The notes beneath the pieces were generated by a model that did not search any database, had not been told where the DNA came from, and saw only the letters and a list, made by a program, of their open reading frames with translations. Below, one piece after another: positions 16,549-24,435 of a DNA stretch of 36,801 nt. The stretch spans positions 1-36,801 of the forward strand of contig JAIRXU010000027.1 in assembly GCA_031268095.1 (NCBI GenBank). Direction: 5' to 3'. Origin of the DNA: Oscillospiraceae bacterium (GTDB lineage: Bacteria; Bacillota; Clostridia; Oscillospirales; Acutalibacteraceae). Each line of letters opens with the position of its first letter. Position 1 is the stretch's first letter. Made by a program: the position numbers and the translations under genes.

Positions 16549-16763
16549 AGCAGTCCCTGTTCAACGAAAGCGCCGTCGCGCCCGCCTGTGAGCATTGTTT
16601 GCTGGGCAGGCAAGCGCCGGATGGCAGCAGTGTCCTTTGCAATTTGCGCGGCGTCATGCGTAAGCAGTCGTCCTGCCGGAAGTACTGCTACGACCCGCTC
16701 AAGCGGCAGCCCCTGCGCACCCCGATTCTGCCCAAATTTGAGGCGGAGCAATTTGCGCTTTGA
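16545..16763 (+). CDS. Small Cys-rich protein coupled to ylbJ
   Basis: 72 residues. Five cysteines in the order C15-x2-C18, C32, C44-x3-C48 suggest a small metal-binding knuckle. The charged C-terminus reads YDPLKRQPLRTPILPKF. Its ATG overlaps the ylbJ stop (ATGA), so translation is probably coupled and the two products may act together. The family resembles small uncharacterised proteins of clostridia with the same Cys layout and a YDPLKR-P tail. A hairpin at 16777-16821 follows. No function is known. Confidence 0.75.
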   Translation: MKQSLFNESAVAPACEHCLLGRQAPDGSSVLCNLRGVMRKQSSCRKYCYDPLKRQPLRTPILPKFEAEQFAL

Positions 16764-16776
16764 CGCGCAGACAAAT

Positions 16777-16821
16777 GAAGCTCCCGGCTTGTTCTCCTCA
16801 TGGGAACCAGTCGGGAGTTTC
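16777..16821. terminator. Hairpin between converging 16545 gene and DUF368 gene
   Basis: 13-bp stem with two G-U wobbles: GAAGCTCCCGGCT (16777-16789) against AGTCGGGAGTTTC (16809-16821), with a 19-nt loop. It lies between two convergent stop codons. The T-runs are short, so efficiency is uncertain. Confidence 0.6.
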
Positions 16822-16837
16822 ATTCTGCAGAAGAAAA

Positions 16838-17704
16838 TTACTCCGCCGCCTCTGTGCCGAATTTTCGCCCCAAAACAACAAACAACATGGAGGTTGCCAA
16901 TCCGACGGTGAGCATGGCGCCACCCAGCCACCAGTGAAAGCGAGGGTCCGGCATGCGCACACTCTGCACCAAGAGGCCAAGGAGACTGCCGCCCATAAAT
17001 CCCAAAACCGTCGAATTGGCGAATCCGGGATATTTTTTGAACAAAAATCGAATGCCGCGGGAGGCCAGAACCAACCCGAGAACTGCGCATGCGCCAAAAA
17101 CTGCCACCGCAGGCAGCGGCGAAAAATCCAGGTGCATGAGGGTTTCTGCGGCGGTGATCAACTGACCGTAGACCCGCATGAGGATCAGAATCATGGAAAC
17201 GCTCATGCCCGGAACAAGGGCCGTTAGCCCGCCTGCCAGTCCGCTGAGCGCAAAACGGGGCAACCCGGACGTGATGCCGGTCGCCGCCTGCCCGACGCCT
17301 GTGCTCAAAAGTCCTAAGGTCAGCGCCGCAGCAAAAGCGCCGGCGCCGCCGAAGAGATATCGTTTTTGAAATCCGCAGCGTCGGATTTGCCGGAGAATTT
17401 CCGGAATATTTCCGGTAATCAGTCCGATGAAAAGAAAATAGGTTGCTTTTTCGTAGGAATCAAATAAAAATTTGAAAGCCAGAACAAAAAGGACCGCGCT
17501 GAGCACTGCCCCGATCCCAAGGGGGATGCAAAACAGGATATTTTGCTTCAGCCGCTTGAACGGATTGGACACAATCCGGAGCATGTCCTGATAGATGCCC
17601 ATAATAATCGCGATCACGCTGCCGCTGAAGCCGGGCGCGAAGACGCTCAATCCCAGAAAAAAACCGCAGAGCACCCGGTAAAAAAAACGTTTCAGCTTGC
17701 CCAC
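16838..17704 (-). CDS. DUF368 membrane protein (PopT-type undecaprenyl-phosphate translocase family)
   Basis: 288 residues, eight or more hydrophobic segments. The two family hallmarks are present as an internal repeat: FAPGFSGSVIAIIMGIYQ (residues 22-39) and LVPGMSVSMILILMRVYG (about 163-180). DUF368 proteins have been shown in other bacteria to recycle undecaprenyl phosphate across the membrane (PopT), so a role in cell-wall lipid carrier recycling is likely. The start is a GTG at 17704 with AAGGAGA 8-9 nt upstream. It follows the 265-residue protein by 33 nt. It ends the long minus-strand run that begins at 33280. Confidence 0.85.
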   Translation of the reverse strand: MGKLKRFFYRVLCGFFLGLSVFAPGFSGSVIAIIMGIYQDMLRIVSNPFKRLKQNILFCIPLGIGAVLSAVLFVLAFKFLFDSYEKATYFLFIGLITGNIPEILRQIRRCGFQKRYLFGGAGAFAAALTLGLLSTGVGQAATGITSGLPRFALSGLAGGLTALVPGMSVSMILILMRVYGQLITAAETLMHLDFSPLPAVAVFGACAVLGLVLASRGIRFLFKKYPGFANSTVLGFMGGSLLGLLVQSVRMPDPRFHWWLGGAMLTVGLATSMLFVVLGRKFGTEAAE

Positions 17705-17737
17705 AGAACAATCTCCTTTTCTATGCGTCGCAGACGA

Positions 17738-18535
17738 TTACCTGGCGGTGGTTTGTGCCGCGGTCGTTCCCGCCGTGGCGGGAGGCGCAGCTGTGGCGGC
17801 CGAAGCCACCGCTTCCGGCGGCGCTTCAGAATAAAGTTCTGGCGCGCGGGTCCCTTCGTCCGGCAGCTTTTGGTTTTCCGGCGCATGGACGGCCCCGACG
17901 ATGTAGCTGTTACCGGAGGCGTAAAGCGTCACCAACATTGTTTTGGAGGGCTCTGCCGTCTGGCGGTTGCCTGCGTCGTCCAACCGGTAATCATCCGTGG
18001 AAATATAGTTCACCGTCAAGGTAACGGAGCTGCCCTGCTTGTCGATTCTCACCACTTCCGGCGTATAAATCGGTTGCATGCCCGTGACAGGGATGCTGTA
18101 CCACCGGTTGTTCTGGTCATAAACGAACTCGTATGAGCTTCCCTGGACGGTGCCGTGCAAGGGCTTGACGTCCGGGCCGAACAGCCGAGCAAACTCCGCG
18201 TCCACCTCAAACGCGGGGATCAGTACGCCGCCGTCTTCTGACGGGGGGAATTCCTTGGGCTTTGGCATGCGCTCGCTGTCCAGCAGCGACCAAATACAGA
18301 TGTCAATTAATTGGGGCATGTTTGCGCGGCCCACTTCGTCGAAAGGAGAGGGATCGTTCATGATGATGTTCTTCAGGAATTTTTCGTACCCCTGCTTCTC
18401 TTTCGGATTGTCAATCCAGGTATTGAACTGCTTGCTCAGCAGACTGACCAGCGTCACGGTCCCCACCAGGGCCAGGGCGATGATGGCGAGTCCCAGCGGG
18501 AACGCCCAGCGCCGCCTTTTTTTTCGTTGTTCCAT
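17738..18535 (-). CDS. Membrane-anchored protein of unknown function
   Basis: 265 residues. A basic N-terminus (KKRRRW) is followed by one membrane helix at about 10-30, so the rest should lie outside the cell. The ectodomain begins with a helical part (YEKFLKNIIMNDPSPF) and has a beta-rich half with RWYSIPVTGMQPIYTPEVV. The last 40 residues are Ala/Thr/Pro-rich and low complexity. I do not recognise a family. The ATG at 18535 has GGAGG 5 nt upstream; two upstream in-frame ATGs lie inside the leader module at 18536-18601 and are rejected. It is probably co-transcribed with the DUF368 gene. Confidence 0.75.
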   Translation of the reverse strand: MEQRKKRRRWAFPLGLAIIALALVGTVTLVSLLSKQFNTWIDNPKEKQGYEKFLKNIIMNDPSPFDEVGRANMPQLIDICIWSLLDSERMPKPKEFPPSEDGGVLIPAFEVDAEFARLFGPDVKPLHGTVQGSSYEFVYDQNNRWYSIPVTGMQPIYTPEVVRIDKQGSSVTLTVNYISTDDYRLDDAGNRQTAEPSKTMLVTLYASGNSYIVGAVHAPENQKLPDEGTRAPELYSEAPPEAVASAATAAPPATAGTTAAQTTAR

Positions 18536-18601
18536 GATAACCTCCATTCCGCCGCCGGTCATGGCGGCGATCCAAATTGAACATGAAAGAAACTTTCGCG
18601 C
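18536..18601 (-). promoter_or_regulatory. Repeated 66-nt leader module, copy A
   Basis: Directly upstream of the 18535 ATG. In transcription order it holds GCGCG, GTTTCTTTCA, a perfect 7-bp hairpin CGCCGCC/GGCGGCG (18563-18569 with 18550-18556, 6-nt loop) and GGAATGGAGGTT, which includes the SD. Hand alignment gives about 50 of 66 identical positions with copy B (30988) and about 41 of 66 with copy C (24340). The frame through it is open and in phase with the downstream gene. Confidence 0.75.
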
Positions 18602-18616
18602 GAACCTCCGTCGTCA

Positions 18617-18649
18617 GTGAAATCTCAAGGCTGAAGCCGAAGTTTTCAC
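18617..18649 (-). other. Interrupted stem-loop at the 3' end of proA
   Basis: GTGAAA...TTTCAC with an inner GGCT/AGCC stem, covering the proA stop codon. No T-run. It could separate proA from the downstream leader A transcript, or it may be chance. Confidence 0.3.
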
Positions 18650-19905
18650 GTTCGGACTTGCCCTTCGCCGGTGACTAGATATTTCTCGCTGGTAAGGTGC
18701 CGCAACCCGAGGGGGCCGCGGGCGTGGAGTTTTTGGGTGGAAATCCCAATTTCCGCGCCGTAACCGAATTCGCCGCCGTCGGTAAAGCGGGTGGACGCGT
18801 TGACATAGACGGCCGCCGCGTCAACCTCCCGCAGGAAGCGCTGTGCCGCCGCGTAGTCGCCGGTCACAATGCACTCGCTGTGGCCGGTGCTCCAGCGGCG
18901 GATATGTTCCAGCGCTTCGTTCATATCCCGCACGATCCGCACCGCCAGAATGAGTTCCCCGTACTCTGTACCCCAGTCCTCTTCCGCTGCCGGAACCGCA
19001 TAGGATCGGCCCGCCAGAATGGCCAGCGCCGCCGGGTCGCAGCGCAGTTCCACCGGGTAAGCCTCCAGCCGGTCCGCAATCCGCGGAAGGGCTTCCCGGG
19101 CGACGGCCTGATGAATTAGAACGGTCTCGATAGCGTTGCAAACCGAGGGACGGGAGGTTTTGGCGTTTTCAATGATGTCGCAGGCCATGGCAACGTCCGC
19201 CGCCGCATCCATGTAAACATGGCAGTTCCCCGCGCCCGTCTCGATCACTGGCACCGTCGATTGCTCCACCACCGCCCGGATCAGCCCCGCGCCGCCCCGG
19301 GGAATCAGCACATCGATATACCCGTGCATCCCCATCAGCGCCCTGGCGCTCTCCCGGGACGTATCCGCAACCAATTGGATGCAGTCCGCCGGCAGCCCAG
19401 CCGAAACGACGGCGTTCCGCAGCGCGCCGGCAATGGCGGTGTTGGACCGGATCGCCTCTTTGCCTCCCCGCAGAATCACCGCGTTGCCAGACTTGACGCA
19501 GAGGGCTGCCGCGTCGGCGGTGACGTTCGGTCGGGCCTCATAGATCACCGCGACAACGCCCAGGGGAGTGCTCACCCGTTCCACCCGGAGCCCGTTGGGT
19601 CGCACACCGCCGCCCAGGACCAGGCCCAGGGGATCCGCTTCGCTCCGGATATCCCGGATCCCCTGAATCATTCCTAGAATCCGTGCCGGCGTCAGGCGCA
19701 GCCGGTCTTGCAAAGACAGGGACATCCCGTCTTCTGCGGCTGCCGCCAAGTCCGCTTCGTTGGCGCGGAGAATCTCCGTTTCCCCCTGTTGCAAGGCCTC
19801 CGCCATAGCGGCGAGAGCCGCGTTCCGGGCCGCGCCGGAACTTTGCCCCAAGCCCCGCGCCGCCTCCCTGGCGTTCTCGCCCAAGTGCAGCATTTCGTCC
19901 GTCAT
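18646..19905 (-). CDS. proA: Gamma-glutamyl phosphate reductase
   Basis: Second step of proline synthesis: NADPH-dependent reduction of glutamyl-5-phosphate to the semialdehyde. 419 residues, normal length. The catalytic cysteine is in SRPSVCNAIET; IYEARPNVTADAAALC, ILRGGKEA, LIPRGGAGLI and the C-terminal GRGP-like HARGPLGLRHLTSEKY are present. The ATG at 19905 overlaps the proB stop as ATGA, so the pair is translationally coupled and the labile intermediate can be passed on. SD is GGGGGAAGCG. Confidence 0.96.
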   Translation of the reverse strand: MTDEMLHLGENAREAARGLGQSSGAARNAALAAMAEALQQGETEILRANEADLAAAAEDGMSLSLQDRLRLTPARILGMIQGIRDIRSEADPLGLVLGGGVRPNGLRVERVSTPLGVVAVIYEARPNVTADAAALCVKSGNAVILRGGKEAIRSNTAIAGALRNAVVSAGLPADCIQLVADTSRESARALMGMHGYIDVLIPRGGAGLIRAVVEQSTVPVIETGAGNCHVYMDAAADVAMACDIIENAKTSRPSVCNAIETVLIHQAVAREALPRIADRLEAYPVELRCDPAALAILAGRSYAVPAAEEDWGTEYGELILAVRIVRDMNEALEHIRRWSTGHSECIVTGDYAAAQRFLREVDAAAVYVNASTRFTDGGEFGYGAEIGISTQKLHARGPLGLRHLTSEKYLVTGEGQVRT

Positions 19906-20720
19906 GAAGCGCTTCCCCCTTTTCCGTCTCCGGTTTCTTGCCGCCGGAACCAGGTGCCCGCCTGCCTGCCATCCATCAGTTGAAATAAAATGTCCGGCTG
20001 CGCGCCATTGCAGATCACGACGTCGATGCCGGCTTCCGTTGCCGCCTTGGCCGCCTGGAGTTTGGTAATCATCCCGCCCCGCCCCCGGTTGCTCCCGCTC
20101 GGTCCGGCCAGCGCCAGGATTTCTTCCGTCACCCGCGGGACCACCGGCAGCAGCGCCGCCTGGGCATCCTCCTGCGGGTGACCGGTGTATAAACCGTCCG
20201 TATCCGTCAGAAAAATCAGCGCGTCAGCCTCCACCAATTTTGCCACCACAGCAGAGAGGGCGTCATTGTCGCCAAACTCGATTTCGTCAGTGGACACGCT
20301 GTCGTTTTCATTGACGATAGGGATGGCCCCCAGGGCAAAGAGCCGTGTGAAGGTATTGATCAGATTGCGTCTGCGCCGCTCGTTGTCCACGTCGTCCCGC
20401 GTCAGCAGCAGCTGGCCGACGCAGTTGCCGTATTCCCCAAACATTTTATCATACAGGAACATCAGCTCGCACTGCCCCACGGCAGCGGCGGCCTGGCTGC
20501 CCGGTGTGTCCTCCGGCCGGCCGGCCAGGTTCAGTTTTCCGACGCCAACGCCGATGGCTCCGCTGGATACCAGCACCACTTCCCGTCCCGCGTTGTGCAG
20601 GTCCGAAAGCACAGCGGCCAGCCGGCTCATGCGCCGGAGATTGGTCTTTCCTGTGTCGTGCGTCAGCGTCGAGGTACCGACTTTGACGACAATCCGCTTC
20701 GCGTCTTGAATCGAGCGCAA
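19902..20720 (-). CDS. proB: Glutamate 5-kinase, short form without PUA
   Basis: Phosphorylates glutamate in the first step of proline synthesis and is the usual feedback-control point. 272 residues, the length of the amino-acid-kinase domain alone, so the C-terminal PUA domain of E. coli ProB (367 residues) is absent. VVKVGTSTL, SSGAIGVG, NENDSVS, FGDNDALSA, LTDTDGLYT and the GRGGMITKLQAA block are clear. The start is a TTG at 20720, with AGGAGG 8 nt upstream and no ATG in reach. It is followed by proA with an overlap. Confidence 0.95.
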   Translation of the reverse strand: MRSIQDAKRIVVKVGTSTLTHDTGKTNLRRMSRLAAVLSDLHNAGREVVLVSSGAIGVGVGKLNLAGRPEDTPGSQAAAAVGQCELMFLYDKMFGEYGNCVGQLLLTRDDVDNERRRRNLINTFTRLFALGAIPIVNENDSVSTDEIEFGDNDALSAVVAKLVEADALIFLTDTDGLYTGHPQEDAQAALLPVVPRVTEEILALAGPSGSNRGRGGMITKLQAAKAATEAGIDVVICNGAQPDILFQLMDGRQAGTWFRRQETGDGKGGSAS

Positions 20721-20756
20721 CGAAAATCCCTCCTATTCTTTTCAGCAATATCGCGA

Positions 20757-22028
20757 TTACGCGTTGATCATGCTTCGCAAGGCCTTTTCCGTCTTGTGCC
20801 CGCCCTTGCCCAGCATGAACAGGGAGAATTGGTCTGGGCGGAGCATTTCCCGCGCGAAGACGCGGATTTCTTCCAGCGTTACGGCACGGTAGGCGGCGAT
20901 GCTTTCTTCCATCGTACGCGTTTGGCCGAAGAGCAGTTCCGCCGCCGCGTTGCGGGACGCCCGGGCCGAGGCGGATTCCATGCTCATTACCAGCCCAGCC
21001 GCCGCCTGCTCCTGGGCCCGGCGCAGTTCCGTCGGTGTAACGGTGTCAGGAAATTCCCGCAGGATCCGCAGCACTTCTTCCAGTGCCCGCACCTGCATTT
21101 TTTCCGAAAGTCCCAGTTCTACCCCGGAAACGCCCTCCCGCAGGTGGTGGACATTGAAAAAATCAATGGAATAGACCAATCCCAATTCTTCCCGGAGACG
21201 CTGGAACAGACGGGAGGAACTTGCGCCGCCCAGCATCGTGCTCAGCAGCGCTGCCCGGTACCGCCGCTCATCTGCCCCCGCGTAGCCCGGAAACCCCAAA
21301 ATCAGCTGATTTTGCTCCACGTTCTTTGGTTCCATCCGGACCGTCCGGCAATAATTTGCCGGGCATTCCCCAGGGGACACTTCGCTTTCCGGCGGTGGCG
21401 GATCCGGAAAATCCGAAAAGTGCGATTCACAAAGGCGGCGGATTTCTGCGGGGTCAAACTTTCCGCAAACAGCCAGAACCATCCGCTCCGGCCGGTAAAA
21501 CCGCGCCCAGTAGCGGCGCAGATTCTCCTGCGTCATCGCCGCGATGCTCTCCCGCGTCCCCAGGATGTTTTTTCCCATCAGATGATCCGGCCAGACCGTG
21601 TCATAAAATAAGTCGAACGCCAGATCTTCCGGAGAATCCTCATACATTGCGAATTCTTCCAGCACCACGCCTTTTTCCGGCGTCAGGTCCTCTTCCGCCA
21701 GCTTGCAGTGGCACACCATATCTCCCATCAGGTCCATCATGGCCGCCGTATGTTCCGGCAGGGAACGCATAAACAGGCTGGTATACTCCTTGGTTGTGTA
21801 AGCATTGACGCTGGCACCCAAATCGTCGGCGCCTTCGGCCAATTCCCTGGCGCGGCGGCGGGCCGTGCCCTTGAAAAGCATGTGCTCCATCATATGGGAC
21901 AGCCCCGGTTGCGCGGGATCCTCGTACCGTAGGCCGGCCCCGACGCATAGGTGCATGGTGCAGCTATACGCCTGCGGCATTTCTTCCAGCAGCAGGCGCA
22001 TGCCGCTGGGGAGCGTGATTTTGTCCAT
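20757..22028 (-). CDS. M16-family zinc metallopeptidase
   Basis: 423 residues, like B. subtilis YmxG/MlpA. The inverted zinc motif HMMEH is at 45-49 and the distal glutamate is in VVLEEFAMYED (about 124-125), the usual 75-80 residues later. The C-terminal half is the inactive M16 repeat. These peptidases process proteins in the cytosol or near the membrane; substrates are unknown. In many Firmicutes the gene lies near dapB/dapA or pnp; here it is between an FHA gene and proB. The ATG at 22028 has GGAGGG 5 nt upstream. An in-frame extension to 22298 overlaps the FHA gene and is rejected. Confidence 0.9.
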   Translation of the reverse strand: MDKITLPSGMRLLLEEMPQAYSCTMHLCVGAGLRYEDPAQPGLSHMMEHMLFKGTARRRARELAEGADDLGASVNAYTTKEYTSLFMRSLPEHTAAMMDLMGDMVCHCKLAEEDLTPEKGVVLEEFAMYEDSPEDLAFDLFYDTVWPDHLMGKNILGTRESIAAMTQENLRRYWARFYRPERMVLAVCGKFDPAEIRRLCESHFSDFPDPPPPESEVSPGECPANYCRTVRMEPKNVEQNQLILGFPGYAGADERRYRAALLSTMLGGASSSRLFQRLREELGLVYSIDFFNVHHLREGVSGVELGLSEKMQVRALEEVLRILREFPDTVTPTELRRAQEQAAAGLVMSMESASARASRNAAAELLFGQTRTMEESIAAYRAVTLEEIRVFAREMLRPDQFSLFMLGKGGHKTEKALRSMINA

Positions 22029-22071
22029 ACCGTCCCTCCAAAACGTGGAATGCATTCGAAATGATAGGATG

Positions 22072-22545
22072 TTAAACGTCCGGATCATAGAGCGGCGCGG
22101 TTTCCTGCGGGGCGCTCTGCGCCGGCTGCCCGGCGGGATGTTCCTCCCGGGAATCATAAAACAGATAAACCGCCGAGCCGAAAGCGATGGTGTCACCCTG
22201 CCGCAGTGTTGCCCGTTTTTCCACCGCCGTCTGGTTCTGGGTCGTGCCGGTGCGGGAGCCTGTGTCCACCAGGATCCAAGCGCCCTGCCGCCGGGCAATG
22301 ACGGCGTGCATCCGGGAAACAGTAGGGTAATTCAGTACAACGTCGCAACGGGGGCTGCGCCCGACGGAATTTTCCCAGCGCTTGAGCAGGATCCGGTCCC
22401 GGTTGATAACATTGATCAAATAGGCTTCCGGCGGCGGCGCAATCTTTTGCCGGGAGAGCCAAACAAGGCAGAGCAGCACCAAAAGAAGCCCGCCCAAGGG
22501 CAGGGCAATCCGGTTCACGGACCGCAAAATCATCACCCAATCCAT
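22072..22545 (-). CDS. Membrane-anchored FHA-domain protein
   Basis: 157 residues. One membrane helix (about 12-30) leads to a cytosolic FHA domain with SVGRSPRCDVVLNYPTVSR-H, the arginine, serine and histidine that bind phosphothreonine, then DTGSRTGT and N. The last 25 residues are Pro/Gln-rich. FHA proteins of this type read Ser/Thr kinase signals, often in cell-wall control; no kinase or FtsW/PBP gene is next to it. The ATG at 22545 has AGGAGC 9 nt upstream. It sits 33 nt after folK and 43 nt before the peptidase gene. Confidence 0.85.
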   Translation of the reverse strand: MDWVMILRSVNRIALPLGGLLLVLLCLVWLSRQKIAPPPEAYLINVINRDRILLKRWENSVGRSPRCDVVLNYPTVSRMHAVIARRQGAWILVDTGSRTGTTQNQTAVEKRATLRQGDTIAFGSAVYLFYDSREEHPAGQPAQSAPQETAPLYDPDV

Positions 22546-22578
22546 GCTGCTGCAGCTCCTTTTTCTTCCGATTCCCCA

Positions 22579-23079
22579 TTAATCCATAGAAATCCGCTGT
22601 TCCAGCCGGACGCAGCCGGACACGTCCAACTCCTTCAGATAGGGCTCGAAGAAGGTCCCCGGCGCCCGGCCGGAGGGATAAAGCTCTTTCAGCGGCAGCA
22701 GCACAAAGGCGCGGTGCAGCATCCGGGGATGGGGCAAGGAAAGCTCAAAACTCTCGCTCTTGACACCTTCGTATAACAGCAAGTCCAGATCAATGACCCT
22801 GGCCCCGTTCCGTATGGCCCGGACGCGCCCCATGGCGGCTTCGATGCCCAGGCAGGCGCCCAGCAGCGCCATAGGGGACATGGCGGTCTCCAATCGAACA
22901 GCCAGATTGTGGTAATTTTGCTGTTCGCCTGCCGGCTCATCCTCCGGCGGGGACTCATAAATCGAGGAGATCCCCAGAATTCGGGTGCCTGGCAGGCGGC
23001 TGAGCGCCTCCACCGCCCGCAGCAGCTGTGTATCCAATTCCCCAAGGTTGCTTCCTAACCCAATGACCGCTTCGCTCAT
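22579..23079 (-). CDS. folK: 2-amino-4-hydroxy-6-hydroxymethyldihydropteridine pyrophosphokinase
   Basis: Adds pyrophosphate from ATP to hydroxymethyl-dihydropterin in folate synthesis. 166 residues. VIGLGSNLGE at the N-terminus, IYESPPED, QQNYHNLAVRLET, and GRVRAIRNGARVIDLDLLLY with the catalytic R/D cluster and LPHPRMLHRAFVLLPLKEL are all present. Normal length. SD AGAGGT lies upstream of the ATG at 23079. It is downstream of folB, with a 49-nt gap. Confidence 0.95.
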   Translation of the reverse strand: MSEAVIGLGSNLGELDTQLLRAVEALSRLPGTRILGISSIYESPPEDEPAGEQQNYHNLAVRLETAMSPMALLGACLGIEAAMGRVRAIRNGARVIDLDLLLYEGVKSESFELSLPHPRMLHRAFVLLPLKELYPSGRAPGTFFEPYLKELDVSGCVRLEQRISMD

Positions 23080-23128
23080 ACAACTTACCTCTTTTTTGTG
23101 AATATATGCGCTGGGAATAAGACAGAGT

Positions 23129-23518
23129 TTATGATTGCCGAATCACTTCATGGGATTCATCCCTGCTTCGGGTAATCTCCACAGCTACCGCCGTGACGGG
23201 GAAGCGCAGCGGGGCCTGCGGCTTCGTCACCCGCACCGTCAGCGTTGCGACGGCGGGGAAGTCTGCCAGGATGGCCTGCGCCACCAGCGCCGCCGCCCGC
23301 TCGATCAGGTTGTAACTCGCGGCAGTGAATACCTGCGCAGCCGTCTTGCAAAGCGCGGCGTAATTGACGGCATGTTCCAATTGGTCGCTCTCCCCGGCGG
23401 GGCGGCAGTCGCAGTGGGCCGTCAGGTCCAGGAGGAAGGGCTGCCCGTCCCGCTTCTCCTCGGGGTTGACGCCATGATAGGCGAACAGTTTCAGTCCTCG
23501 GATGATCACTTGGTCCAT
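23129..23518 (-). CDS. folB: Dihydroneopterin aldolase
   Basis: Cleaves dihydroneopterin to hydroxymethyl-dihydropterin and glycolaldehyde. 129 residues. GLKLFAYHGVNPEEKRDGQPF is the family's N-terminal signature, with NYAALC and NLIERAAALVAQAIL later. The usual K-P of the C-terminal strand is in VTKPQAPL. The ATG at 23518 lies 11 nt after the folP stop, so the genes are co-transcribed. SD GGTAGGGGGAG. Confidence 0.94.
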   Translation of the reverse strand: MDQVIIRGLKLFAYHGVNPEEKRDGQPFLLDLTAHCDCRPAGESDQLEHAVNYAALCKTAAQVFTAASYNLIERAAALVAQAILADFPAVATLTVRVTKPQAPLRFPVTAVAVEITRSRDESHEVIRQS

Positions 23519-23529
23519 GCGTTCTCCCC

Positions 23530-24339
23530 CTACCTTTCCAGCATCGCGTCGATCAGCCGGGCGGCTTGCACCGCCTCAGGTACGTCGTGCACCCTCAGGA
23601 TGTTTGCCCCGGCCAGTTGGGCGGCGGTGTGGGCCGCAATGGTCCCCGCCAGCCGCTCTTTTGGCGGGCAGTCCCCGGCAGCGGCGGTGATCAGCCGCTT
23701 GCGGGACGCGCCCACCAGAACCGCAACGCCATCCGGGCGCAAGGACGCCACGTTCCGCAGCAACCGGAGGTCATCCGCCCTGTTCTTTCCGAAGCCAATA
23801 CCCGGGTCCGCGCAGAGATCTTCCCGCCGGAATCCCATTGCAGTCGCTTTTTCAGTGGCCCCGGCGAGAAAATCCCGAACCGCCGTGTGTGCGTCGGGTT
23901 CATAGGTTCCGAGCTGGTCCGCGCCGCCGCCCGCGTGCATCAGCACCCAGCCGCCGCCCCGGTCCAGGATTACTTTGCCCATGGCTTCGCTGACCTGCCC
24001 GCTGACGTCGTTGATGATCCGTGCGCCCCTGTCCAGCGCCGCCGCCGCAACGGCAGGGTCAAAGGTATCTACCGAAATGGGAATCCGCAGCCGGCAGGCG
24101 ATGGCTTCCAGCGCAGGGAGCAGCCGCCGCATCTCTTCCTCCGGCGGAACTGGGGTATGGCCGGGCCGGGTACTCTGCGGGCCGAGGTCCAGGATGTCCG
24201 CCCCCTGGGCTTCCACCTCCAGCGCCCGGCGTACCGCCGCTTCGACGTTGAGATACTCCCCGCCGTCGGAAAACGAATCCGGCGTCAGGTTGAGGATCCC
24301 CATAATCCGCGTTTTTCCCTGGGGTAAAAATACTTCCAT
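23530..24339 (-). CDS. folP: Dihydropteroate synthase
   Basis: Joins the pterin pyrophosphate to p-aminobenzoate; the target of sulfonamides. 269 residues. MGILNLTPDSFSDGG, the pyrophosphate loop, is at about 10-24; DLGPQSTRPG, SVDTF, INDVSG, DPGIGFGK and the C-terminal RVHDV are all present. The ATG at 24339 (MEVFLP) has GGAGGTT 4 nt upstream, part of leader module C. An in-frame ATG at 24366 lies inside that module. It follows folE by 96 nt, the widest gap in the folate set. Confidence 0.95.
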   Translation of the reverse strand: MEVFLPQGKTRIMGILNLTPDSFSDGGEYLNVEAAVRRALEVEAQGADILDLGPQSTRPGHTPVPPEEEMRRLLPALEAIACRLRIPISVDTFDPAVAAAALDRGARIINDVSGQVSEAMGKVILDRGGGWVLMHAGGGADQLGTYEPDAHTAVRDFLAGATEKATAMGFRREDLCADPGIGFGKNRADDLRLLRNVASLRPDGVAVLVGASRKRLITAAAGDCPPKERLAGTIAAHTAAQLAGANILRVHDVPEAVQAARLIDAMLER

Positions 24340-24405
24340 GTCAACCTCCGTCCGACTGGCTGCCAATCCCGGCGGTAAAATAGAACAGGAAAAAGACGTT
24401 CGCGC
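24340..24405 (-). promoter_or_regulatory. Repeated 66-nt leader module, copy C (before folP)
   Basis: Same length and position as copies A and B, ending in GGAGGTTGAC-ATG. The first 27 nt match copy A at 22 positions by hand count. The hairpin sequence differs completely but still pairs: GATTGG/CCAGTC with a 3-nt loop (24354-24359 with 24363-24368). The frame is open and in phase with folP. Copies A and C also share ACGGAG just upstream. Confidence 0.65.
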
Positions 24406-24435
24406 GGGCTCCGTTCGTTTTGCGCGTTTGTCCGG

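Noticed and set aside
24340-24435. Tetrahydrofolate riboswitch before folP
   Set aside because: The conserved THF riboswitch core is not present; the sequence belongs to the repeated leader module instead.
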